Source: Desulfobacterales bacterium
GTDB taxonomy: Bacteria; Desulfobacterota; Desulfobacteria; Desulfobacterales; UBA11574
DNA: 6,720 bases
Assembly (NCBI GenBank): GCA_030145595.1
Contig: JAQYVG010000185.1
Span: 1-6,720 of the forward strand
Reading direction: 5' to 3'
Below the pieces are notes generated by a model. That model had not been told where the DNA came from. It saw only the letters and a program-made list of their open reading frames with translations, and made no database searches. This document shows, one piece after another, positions 1-4,610 of this stretch (positions are counted from its first letter, which is position 1; each line of letters begins with the position of its first letter). The translations under genes and the position numbers were made by a program.

Positions 1-18
1 AGGTTGGAGGTTGGAGGG
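1..18. repeat. Short heptad repeat (AGGTTGG units)
   Basis: Two perfect copies of AGGTTGG (1-7 and 8-14) followed by a partial third copy. The unit length of 7 bp matches the other intergenic tracts in this window although the sequence differs. The tract may continue to the left of the window. Confidence 0.7.
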
Positions 19-28
19 CTGAAAAAGA

Positions 29-212
29 TGAACATCGAACATCGAACGTTCAACATCGAATGGCGAATGAAAGAAAAGGTAAATAATGAAAGATGAACAT
101 TGAAGATTATTTAACGAAAAAGTTTATGTATGAGATTTTTTCGGTTATAAAATGATTTGAGGAGCGGAGCGACATCATTATTCGATGTTCGACGTTCGAT
201 GTTCGATGTTCA
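29..212. repeat. Palindromic intergenic element with 33-bp inverted arms
   Basis: The arm at 29-61 (starting TGAACATCGAACATCGAACG) is the reverse complement of 180-212 with two mismatches. Both arms are themselves made of 7-bp units such as CGAACAT. The 118-bp interior holds nested inverted repeats: AAATAAT/ATTATTT (81-87/106-112) and AATGAT/ATCATT (151-156/174-179) flanking TTGAGGAGCGGAGCGAC. There is no open frame inside. It resembles a non-autonomous, REP- or MITE-like element, but I see no target-site duplication, so mobility is not shown. Confidence 0.6.
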
Positions 213-219
213 GTCTGTT

Positions 220-352
220 CGGAGGTCAGAGGTCAGGGATCAGTGAACAGTAAGCGGTAACCAGTTATCAGTTATCAGCAACCAGCAACTCGTAACCCGC
301 AACCCGCAACCCGTACCCCGTAACTCGCAACCCCTAATCAGCAACCAAAGCC
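220..352. repeat. Degenerate 7-bp tandem array, first block (19 units)
   Basis: The stretch divides cleanly into 19 consecutive 7-mers. It begins with CAG-type units (CAGTGAA, CAGTAAG, CAGTTAT twice, CAGCAAC twice) and changes to CCG-type units (CCGCAAC twice, CCGTACC, CCGTAAC, TCGCAAC). Phase is kept throughout although the units vary, so this is a periodic array and not a random low-complexity stretch. It has no spacers and is not a CRISPR. Confidence 0.85.
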
Positions 353-392
353 AGTTGTAGCGAAGCGGAAATCCCGCTGAAAGCGGGGCATC
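353..392. repeat. 40-bp hairpin spacer between the two heptad arrays
   Basis: A non-heptad insert of 40 bp interrupts the 7-bp phase. It contains a perfect 6-bp stem, CCCGCT (373-378) and AGCGGG (382-387), with a GAA loop. Its position between two similar arrays suggests either an insertion or the boundary of a segmental duplication. No function is visible. Confidence 0.55.
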
Positions 393-504
393 CAGTATCC
401 GGTGATCAGTGAGCAGTGAACAGTAAGCAGTGTTCAGGTATCAGTAATCAGAATCCCGTAACCCGTAACCCGCAACCCGTAACTCGCAACCCGCAACCCG
501 CATC
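393..504. repeat. Degenerate 7-bp tandem array, second block (16 units)
   Basis: Sixteen consecutive 7-mers run from CAGTATC to CCGCATC. As in the first block, CAG-type units come first and CCG-type units (CCGTAAC, CCGCAAC, TCGCAAC) follow. The 15-mer CAGTGAACAGTAAGC is identical at 241-255 and 414-428. CCGTAACTCGCAACCC is identical at 318-333 and 477-492. The two blocks are therefore probably diverged copies of one array. Confidence 0.85.
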
Positions 505-653
505 TTATCCATAAAGTCATCACATGTTATTAGAAAAATGTTTTGTCGCAAAACGAACAAACCTTACAACTAAAAACTAAATATAATCAGTTAAATTAGC
601 ACAATTTCGAAATCTTTCAGACGAAATGAATCACATCTTCAAATTATTTTTCG
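505..653. other. AT-rich non-coding stretch upstream of promoter
   Basis: No reading frame on either strand looks coding here. The only structure seen is a small perfect hairpin, GTTTTG (540-545) and CAAAAC (549-554) around a TCG loop. Together with the tracts to the left it makes up the 795-bp gene-free left edge of the window. Confidence 0.5.
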
Positions 654-682
654 TTGACATATGATGCCGTTTGTTTTATGTT
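654..682 (+). promoter_or_regulatory. Predicted sigma70-type promoter for the response-regulator operon
   Basis: A perfect TTGACA -35 box (654-659) is followed after exactly 17 bp by TATGTT (677-682), matching 4 of 6 positions of TATAAT. Transcription would start near 689-690, giving a leader of a little over 100 nt before the first gene. The -10 box overlaps the first copy of a 9-bp direct repeat, which could be an operator. Confidence 0.55.
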
Positions 683-711
683 TCATATGTTTCATCTGTT
701 TCATTCGTTTA
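678..711 (+). repeat. 9-bp direct repeats overlapping the -10 box
   Basis: ATGTTTCAT (678-686), ATGTTTCAT (687-695) and CTGTTTCAT (696-704) lie head to tail, followed by the partial copy TCGTTTA. They start inside the -10 element and cover the expected start site. Direct repeats in this place could be a binding array for a regulator, possibly the HTH protein encoded just downstream, but that link is inference. Confidence 0.6.
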
Positions 712-742
712 GGTTGAACTGCAACAGCGCGCGCATTCACCG

Positions 743-766
743 TCCCGCCAGGGCGGCTCGGCGGGA
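743..766 (+). other. GC-rich hairpin in the leader of the response-regulator mRNA
   Basis: TCCCGCC (743-749) can pair with GGCGGGA (760-766). An alternative shorter stem, CCGCC (745-749) with GGCGG (752-756), uses the same left arm. It sits about 20 nt upstream of the AAGGGGA ribosome binding site and is not followed by a T-run, so it is not an obvious terminator. The mutually exclusive stems could affect translation, but this may only be a dispersed palindrome. Confidence 0.35.
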
Positions 767-795
767 AGCTTCAATTTGTCTATTAAGGGGACTTA

Positions 796-1371
796 ATGCC
801 AGAAACTGATAATTGTTATTCTATTCCCAAGGCGGCAAAGCATTGCTCCATCAGCAGGGTTACCCTCTGGAGATGGGTCAAGTCAGGAAAGCTGAAAGCA
901 TTCCTCACTCCTGGCGGTCAATATAGAATCCGTAAAGAGGATCTGGAATTGTTTATCAGTGGAAAGATGGGACACCTCCCGCAGGTTGAATTTATTAAAG
1001 AAAAAAAGATTCTGATTGTTGATGATGACTTAGGTGTTCAGAAGCTGCTTATCAGAATGTTGTCGACCAATGGATTTCGAACAGAAGTGGCTTCAGATGG
1101 ATTTGAGGTCGGTGTCAAGACCGTAGAGTTTAAACCGGATCTTATGGTACTGGATCTGTATATGCCCAGAATGGACGGCTTTGAGGTCTGTAAGCAAATC
1201 AAAGAAAATTCAAGTACCTCTCATATAAAAGTATTAGCCATAACAGGTTATGATACTCAAGAAAATAAAGATCGAATTTTGAAAGCAGGTGCTGATGGTT
1301 ATCTGGTAAAGCCTGTACAGAGAAAAACACTGCTTCAAAATATAGATGATCTTTTGAAAGGTGAGGTATGA
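796..1371 (+). CDS. Response regulator: excisionase/MerR-type HTH fused to a receiver domain
   Basis: This 191-residue protein has two domains. Residues 8-55 form an excisionase-like (HTH_17/MerR-type) DNA-binding domain: SIPKAAKHC and SRVTLWRWVKSGKLKA give the helix-turn-helix, and the TPGGQYRIRKEDL segment is the wing. Residues 70-188 form a CheY-like receiver domain with the acidic pocket D76-D78, phosphoacceptor D120 (in MVLDLYMP), T150 and K172 (VKPV), so all phosphotransfer residues are present. It should be a cytoplasmic two-component regulator whose DNA binding is set by phosphorylation. The order is reversed compared with the common receiver-first regulators. The ATG is supported by AAGGGGA at 785-791. 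No histidine kinase is encoded nearby, so its partner is presumably elsewhere. It forms an operon with the gene 18 bp downstream. The domains are certain; the target is unknown. Confidence 0.95.
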   Translation: MPETDNCYSIPKAAKHCSISRVTLWRWVKSGKLKAFLTPGGQYRIRKEDLELFISGKMGHLPQVEFIKEKKILIVDDDLGVQKLLIRMLSTNGFRTEVASDGFEVGVKTVEFKPDLMVLDLYMPRMDGFEVCKQIKENSSTSHIKVLAITGYDTQENKDRILKAGADGYLVKPVQRKTLLQNIDDLLKGEV

Positions 1372-1375
1372 ACCT

Positions 1376-1385
1376 AAAAAGGAGG
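1376..1385 (+). promoter_or_regulatory. Strong ribosome binding site
   Basis: AAAAAGGAGG lies 4 nt before the ATG at 1390. It fixes the start of the small second gene and shows that it is translated independently of the regulator gene, whose stop is at 1369-1371. Confidence 0.8.
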
Positions 1386-1389
1386 CTGC

Positions 1390-1785
1390 ATGCACGATGT
1401 TCAAATAAATCCAATAAAAAACAGGCTTTATATCACTCTGGGAGATTGTAATTACTCCGGTTTTGCTGAGTACGTCAACCAAATCGAAAACGCCTGTAAG
1501 TATTTGGTTCCCGGTTTTACCTGCCTGGCAGTATTAAATAGAAAAGGGATATTGCGCCAGAGCGACAAAGACCTGCTGTTTAACACCGCCGATCTGGTTT
1601 ATTCATATGGTGCCAGTAAAATAGTTAATGTTAAAAAAAGCAATAACACCTCAGGTTTCCTGCGTCGGAGGCTAATCAGTTTGCAAACCGATTTTCCCAT
1701 CGAAAATGCAGAAAATATCCGGCAGGCAGAGGAGATTCTTGATGGGAAAAAATATGAGGAAAAGTCTTTGGCTTCAGCCGGATGA
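1390..1785 (+). CDS. Small alpha/beta protein, possibly STAS-like, of unknown function
   Basis: A 131-residue soluble protein with no signal peptide or membrane segment. The pattern is beta (NRLYITL, 11-17), helix (24-38), beta (FTCLAVLN, 43-50), helix (58-74), beta (KIVNVKK, 77-83) and a final helix (105-117). This order resembles STAS/SpoIIAA-type folds, which act as anti-sigma antagonists or partners of kinases and receivers. I do not recognise a diagnostic phosphorylatable DS motif, so the assignment is tentative. It follows the response regulator by 18 bp with a near-ideal Shine-Dalgarno sequence, so the two are probably co-transcribed and may work in one signalling route. The C-terminal 15 residues are charged and probably flexible. 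That it is a real gene is likely; its function is not established. Confidence 0.75.
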   Translation: MHDVQINPIKNRLYITLGDCNYSGFAEYVNQIENACKYLVPGFTCLAVLNRKGILRQSDKDLLFNTADLVYSYGASKIVNVKKSNNTSGFLRRRLISLQTDFPIENAENIRQAEEILDGKKYEEKSLASAG

Positions 1786-1996
1786 AGCACATAGAATGAT
1801 CATATTACCCTATTTGCACTAAAACACAATTAGGGAGGGGCCGGGGATCAGGGATCAGGGAGCAGCAAATGAGTTTTGTATTATGAGTTATATCTAATTT
1901 AGACTTGCGTTATAAAATTCAGATGAAATTTGTTTCCTGATCTCCGACCCCTGACCCCAGACAACTTTCAATAGAGCGTTTACGATATCGTTAACC
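1786..1996. repeat. Intergenic gap with two short heptad tracts in opposite orientation
   Basis: Heptads occur at 1842-1869 (CGGGGAT, CAGGGAT, CAGGGAG, CAGCAAA) and at 1936-1963 (CCTGATC, TCCGACC, CCTGACC, CCAGACA). The second tract is roughly the reverse complement of the first, so an RNA across the gap could fold back on itself. No convincing intrinsic terminator follows the upstream operon. The AT-rich middle (1881-1920) contains TATAAA at 1911-1916, a possible -10 box for the PilZ gene, but without a recognisable -35 box. Confidence 0.6.
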
Positions 1997-2446
1997 ATGA
2001 AAAACAGAAAAAATTCTATCGAAAGAAGGAAACATAATCGGCTTAGGGTCAGAGAAGGCGGATTTGCCATGATCATGTCAGCACCTGCCAACTTAGGCCA
2101 AATTGAAGATATGAGCATGGGTGAAATTGCGCTTGCTGTTCTTAAGGCTAAGCCTCTCAAAATGGGACAGATCGTGAACATCAGCAAAGGCGGACTTGCT
2201 TTTCGTTATATTGACAGCGAAGTTGAAGCCGGCAAATTATCTGAACTAGACATATTATTTGCCCAAAACGGCTTTCATTTGAAGAAAGTACCGTTCAAAA
2301 TCGTGGCAGATTATAAGGCGGCAAGTGAGTTTCCATTCAGTTCAATAGTAATGAGACAAAGAAGTGTGCAATTTAAGGAAATAAAGCCCTACCAGATCTC
2401 TCAGCTGGATTATTTCATAAAAAATTACACCAAAGGTGAAGCTTGA
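1997..2446 (+). CDS. PilZ domain protein (c-di-GMP binding) with an apparent internal motif duplication
   Basis: A 149-residue cytoplasmic protein. The N-terminal RxxxR motif is R11-x3-R15 (RRKHNR), and the second PilZ motif [D/N]xSxxG is N61-I-S63-K-G-G66, both in the c-di-GMP binding site of this family. In studied PilZ proteins these motifs lie roughly 22-25 residues apart; here they are 46 apart. A degenerate second-motif copy, D38-M-S40-M-G-E43, sits at the usual distance. Residues 20-46 align with 43-69 at a fixed offset of 23, sharing E, A, P, GQI, S, G and A. This suggests a 69-bp tandem duplication (2066-2134 and 2135-2203). It probably acts as a c-di-GMP effector in motility, adhesion or exopolysaccharide control, but no partner gene is adjacent. 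No clear Shine-Dalgarno precedes the ATG. Domain assignment is firm; ligand binding is uncertain because of the insertion. Confidence 0.88.
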   Translation: MKNRKNSIERRKHNRLRVREGGFAMIMSAPANLGQIEDMSMGEIALAVLKAKPLKMGQIVNISKGGLAFRYIDSEVEAGKLSELDILFAQNGFHLKKVPFKIVADYKAASEFPFSSIVMRQRSVQFKEIKPYQISQLDYFIKNYTKGEA

Positions 2447-2544
2447 GCTCCAGGTTGTCTTTTCTCTTTATCCTGCAAATGTTGCCTCTTCTCAAAAAAA
2501 TATCAGCCATTTTCTTCATTTTTCATCGTCAGGGTGAACTTTGC

Positions 2545-3042
2545 ATGCGAACTTCAGATCGCAAGAAAGGATTGCAACAGATGCCGAATGCATCTCTAGT
2601 GGGGATGGCTCGCCCGGCGAGCATGCTTCTGGTCTGGATGGTTTTATTTGCTGCGACTGCGGATACTGTTTCGATCCAAGCGGCAGAGACGGGTCGACCT
2701 GTTACGGTGAACTGCGATGTGCAAAATACAGCTTGCAGGCAGGAAATCTCCGGCACTGAGGTTACGTTTGATATCAACCCCAAACCGGTAAGAGCCATGA
2801 CAGACCTTAGATTCAGGATAACCCTTACGGGCGAACAACCAAAGGCTTTACCCTATATTGATCTTGGAATGCCGGGTATGAAAATGGGGCCCAATCAGGT
2901 GTTCATGAAAACCATTGGTGCAGGTGTCTATGAGGGCGTGGGCATTATCGTACGATGTCCCAGCGGAAAAAAGATTTGGAAAGCCTCAGTAGCCCTTCCC
3001 GGCATCGGAATCGCGGAGTTTGTTTTCGATGTCATCTATTGA
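2545..3042 (+). CDS. FixH/YtkA-like exported protein, probably metal-handling
   Basis: From ATG 2545 the protein has 165 residues: a basic N-terminus (RTSDRKK), a hydrophobic signal or anchor segment (ASMLLVWMVLFAATA) and a likely cleavage region near SIQA/AET. The periplasmic part is a small beta-sandwich of the FixH/YtkA type, with the typical LGMPGMKMG segment and a G-x-Y-x-G pattern (GAGVYEGVG). Its closely spaced methionines (MPGMKM) are candidate copper ligands. Cysteines are at residues 57, 64 and 138. The start is uncertain. ATG 2545 has AGGGTGA 7 nt upstream, and ATG 2581 is possible. A TTG at 2443 overlaps the PilZ stop as TTGA with AAAGGTGA upstream and would add a second hydrophobic segment. 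The gene overlaps the following TauE-type gene by 14 bp, so the two are probably translated together. Family assignment is good; the metal role is inferred. Confidence 0.78.
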   Translation: MRTSDRKKGLQQMPNASLVGMARPASMLLVWMVLFAATADTVSIQAAETGRPVTVNCDVQNTACRQEISGTEVTFDINPKPVRAMTDLRFRITLTGEQPKALPYIDLGMPGMKMGPNQVFMKTIGAGVYEGVGIIVRCPSGKKIWKASVALPGIGIAEFVFDVIY

Positions 3043-3721
3043 AACCTTGTATCTGGTCTTCATCAGCACCGGGTTTGCCGTCGGCTTCGGACATTGTGTC
3101 GGCATGTGCGGACCGATCGTGGTCTCCTTTTCTCTTCACCTGGAAAGCAAGCGCGTTTTAATTTCAAACCTTTTGTATCATTTCGGTCGGGTTATGACCT
3201 ACGCCGTTCTGGGCGGTGTCGTGGGAATTACCGGATCTTTTGTTCGTGTAACCGCAGGCATCGCCGTTCTGCAAAAAGCTGTTATGATCTTTACCGGGCT
3301 GATGATCGTGGTCATGGGGCTGAGTATGGGCGGATGGCTTTCTCTGGGGCGAATTTTCGGTGATCACTACAACCCTGACGGTATAATTACCCGCGGCTTT
3401 GGCAAAATGTCCGGCGTGCGATCGACCGCGGCCTACCTTCCCATGGGTCTGCTGCTCGGCCTGCTGCCGTGCGGCCCGGTGTATACGGCGCTGATTACAG
3501 CTGCGCGGGCAGGCATGGAGATCCAATCCCCCTTTAAGGCCTTTCTTACTGGAATGGGGCTGATGGTCTCATTCGGCCTGGGAACCATACCGGCACTGCT
3601 GCTGGTTGCAAGTCTCGCCAAAATGAACTGGCTACGGTCCAGGAAAGTTATTTATAAAATTGGTTCGGTTCTGATGATTGCGGTGGGAATCTATTTTGTG
3701 ATAAAGGGCATCCAATACTAA
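3029..3721 (+). CDS. Sulfite exporter TauE/SafE family (COG2836/UreH-like) membrane protein
   Basis: A 230-residue integral membrane protein with about six hydrophobic helices (near residues 6-33, 52-76, 84-105, 134-158, 169-196 and 206-227). Two conserved family motifs are clear: G-F-G-H22-C23-V-G-M26-C27-G-P in the first helix and L-L-P-C148-G-P in the fourth, with YHFGR at 50-54. The HC..MC and PC residues could bind or pass a metal ion or thiol. Despite the family name, members of this COG2836 group are commonly found beside FixH and haem-copper oxidase or copper-ATPase genes, so a copper-handling role is more plausible than sulfite export. ATG 3029 was chosen because GGAG (3015-3018) lies 10 nt upstream; a TTG at 3020 would add three residues. 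It overlaps the FixH-like gene by 14 bp. No oxidase or ATPase gene is in the window. Confidence 0.9.
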   Translation: MSSIETLYLVFISTGFAVGFGHCVGMCGPIVVSFSLHLESKRVLISNLLYHFGRVMTYAVLGGVVGITGSFVRVTAGIAVLQKAVMIFTGLMIVVMGLSMGGWLSLGRIFGDHYNPDGIITRGFGKMSGVRSTAAYLPMGLLLGLLPCGPVYTALITAARAGMEIQSPFKAFLTGMGLMVSFGLGTIPALLLVASLAKMNWLRSRKVIYKIGSVLMIAVGIYFVIKGIQY

Positions 3722-3760
3722 CCCGAATTTCTCACCAGCCTGATTGAAGCCGCATTTAAT

Positions 3761-3788
3761 TGACGATTGATGATTGACGATTGAAGGC
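3761..3788. repeat. Short heptad repeat (TGACGAT units)
   Basis: Four phased 7-mers: TGACGAT, TGATGAT, TGACGAT and TGAAGGC. The unit differs from those near the left end of the window but keeps the same 7-bp length. Confidence 0.75.
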
Positions 3789-3800
3789 ATGCTCATATTT

Positions 3801-3926
3801 TTATTTTGCCCCGAAAAACCTGGGAGCATCCCCTTCCTTCGCTCTTCCGTATACAGCGCGCGGCGTCGGGATAGCCGAGTTTCCTGGCCAGCCGGGCGAC
3901 CGCGGTCCGGCAATTTTCCTTGACAT
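3801..3926 (-). other. Possible small ORF or gene relic on the minus strand
   Basis: An ATG-initiated frame of 41 codons (ATG 3926-3924, stop 3803-3801) covers a GC-rich block unlike its AT-rich surroundings. A second minus-strand frame through the same block is open from about 3980 to 3793 without an ATG, and includes a segment (TAVARLARKLGYPDAARCIR) that looks like ordinary protein. Both cannot be genuine. The block is therefore either a relic of a gene, with the open no-start frame as the likelier original, or a dispersed repeat that happens to be open. No ribosome binding site supports the small ORF. Confidence 0.25.
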
Positions 3927-3947
3927 GACACCCTAAATTGATAAAAA
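3920..3947 (+). promoter_or_regulatory. Predicted promoter of the AbiE-type operon
   Basis: A perfect TTGACA (3920-3925) is followed after 16 bp by TAAAAA (3942-3947), a 4 of 6 match to the -10 consensus. The -10 box lies within the left arm of the inverted repeat at 3940-3983, as expected if the operon is autorepressed. Transcription would begin near 3954, about 30 nt before the antitoxin ATG. Confidence 0.45.
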
Positions 3948-3983
3948 TACCTACAGAAATGAACTTGTGAAGGTAAATTTATC
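3940..3983. promoter_or_regulatory. Inverted repeat, candidate AbiEi operator
   Basis: GATAAAAATACCT (3940-3952) and AGGTAAATTTATC (3971-3983) are inverted copies matching at 11 of 13 positions, separated by 18 bp. The left arm covers the -10 box and the right arm reaches the base before the ATG, covering most of the GAAGGT ribosome binding site (3969-3974). Known AbiEi antitoxins repress their own operon by binding inverted repeats in the promoter. The same arms could form an RNA hairpin hiding the ribosome binding site if transcription starts further upstream. Confidence 0.55.
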
Positions 3984-4610
3984 ATGAAGCCCCAAAATAC
4001 GAAAAACAGTGGTCCCCGGTTCGACAGAGCAGTCGGTATCTTCAAGAAGCATGGCGGAATTCTTCGCACGGCGCAGGCACTTCGGGCAGGCATTCATCCC
4101 GGAACGCTTTATGCCATGCGGGACTCAGGGGCGCTGGATGCGGTAAGCCGCGGCGTGTATCGGCTTGCAAACAGCCCGCCCCTGAGCAACCCAGACCTGG
4201 TGACCGTTGCAACCCGGGTTCCGGCCGGTGTGATCTGCCTCATTTCCGCACTGGCTTTTTACGAACTCACCACCCAGATACCCCACGAGGTGCACGTGGC
4301 GTTGCCGCGCGGCGCGGAAGAACCCCGCCTGGATCATCCGCCGATTAAGACTTACCGCTTTACCGGCGAGGCGTTCACGGAGGGCGTGGAGGCCCATGAA
4401 CTCGACAGCGTAAGCGTACGCATTTACAGCCCGGAAAAGACGCTCGCCGACTGCTTCAAGTTTCGCAACCAGGTCGGCCTTGATACGGTGATGGAGGCCG
4501 TCCGCTTTTACCGCGAACGCAGAAGCATCAAGGTGGACGACCTTATGCGCTATGCAGGGATTTGCCGCGTGAAAAAGATCATCCGTCCCTATCTAGAGGC
4601 AATTCTGTAA
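3984..4610 (+). CDS. AbiEi family antitoxin of a type IV toxin-antitoxin system
   Basis: This 208-residue protein has the full AbiEi layout. Residues 12-62 are the winged-helix N-terminal domain (FDRAVGIFKKHGGILRTAQA, then the G-x-L-D-x-V-x-R-G-V-Y-R-L ending). Residues 65-208 are the C-terminal domain, with the hallmark segments VICLISALAFYELT, PHEVHVALPRG and SPEKTLADCFKFRNQVG. In this family the N-terminal domain binds the operon promoter and the C-terminal domain is needed to counter the toxin; in type IV systems this occurs without stable toxin-antitoxin binding. GAAGGT (3969-3974) supports the ATG. Its TAA stop overlaps the next start as TAATG, the usual coupling to the AbiEii toxin. 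Nothing suggests damage here, whereas the toxin is a remnant. Codon use is GC-richer than in the signalling genes to the left, consistent with horizontal acquisition. Confidence 0.93.
   Translation: MKPQNTKNSGPRFDRAVGIFKKHGGILRTAQALRAGIHPGTLYAMRDSGALDAVSRGVYRLANSPPLSNPDLVTVATRVPAGVICLISALAFYELTTQIPHEVHVALPRGAEEPRLDHPPIKTYRFTGEAFTEGVEAHELDSVSVRIYSPEKTLADCFKFRNQVGLDTVMEAVRFYRERRSIKVDDLMRYAGICRVKKIIRPYLEAIL

Larger units (their letters stand above)
3722..3983. other. Intergenic gap between the TauE-type gene and the antitoxin
   Basis: From left to right the gap holds a heptad repeat (3761-3788), a GC-rich block (about 3840-3912) that reads as coding on the minus strand, then an abruptly AT-rich antitoxin promoter region. 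No intrinsic terminator was found after the TauE-type gene. Confidence 0.5.

Noticed and set aside
220..504. CRISPR array
   Set aside because: Units are 7 bp with no spacers and no cas genes are present; CRISPR repeats are about 23-47 bp separated by unique spacers of similar length.
743..766. Intrinsic terminator or riboswitch upstream of the response regulator
   Set aside because: No T-run follows the stem and no known aptamer architecture could be recognised; kept only as a leader hairpin.
1199..1482. Minus-strand ORFs opposite the response regulator and its partner
   Set aside because: Both lie across well-supported plus-strand genes and their ribosome binding site and have no recognisable domains.
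2529..2838. Several overlapping ORFs on both strands within the FixH-like gene
   Set aside because: They are alternative-frame shadows. Only the frame ending at 3042 shows a signal segment and FixH/YtkA motifs.
3164..3526. Minus-strand 120-codon ORF inside the TauE-type gene
   Set aside because: Histidine- and glutamine-rich shadow of a membrane protein gene, without a start signal.
3632..4093. Minus-strand ORF of 153 codons across the TauE end and antitoxin start
   Set aside because: It overlaps two well-supported genes on the opposite strand and crosses their intergenic promoter; composition is arginine- and proline-rich shadow sequence.
4562..4609. Upstream extension of the toxin remnant by 16 codons
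   Set aside because: It would lie wholly within the antitoxin gene; the TAATG-coupled ATG at 4610 is the normal AbiE arrangement.
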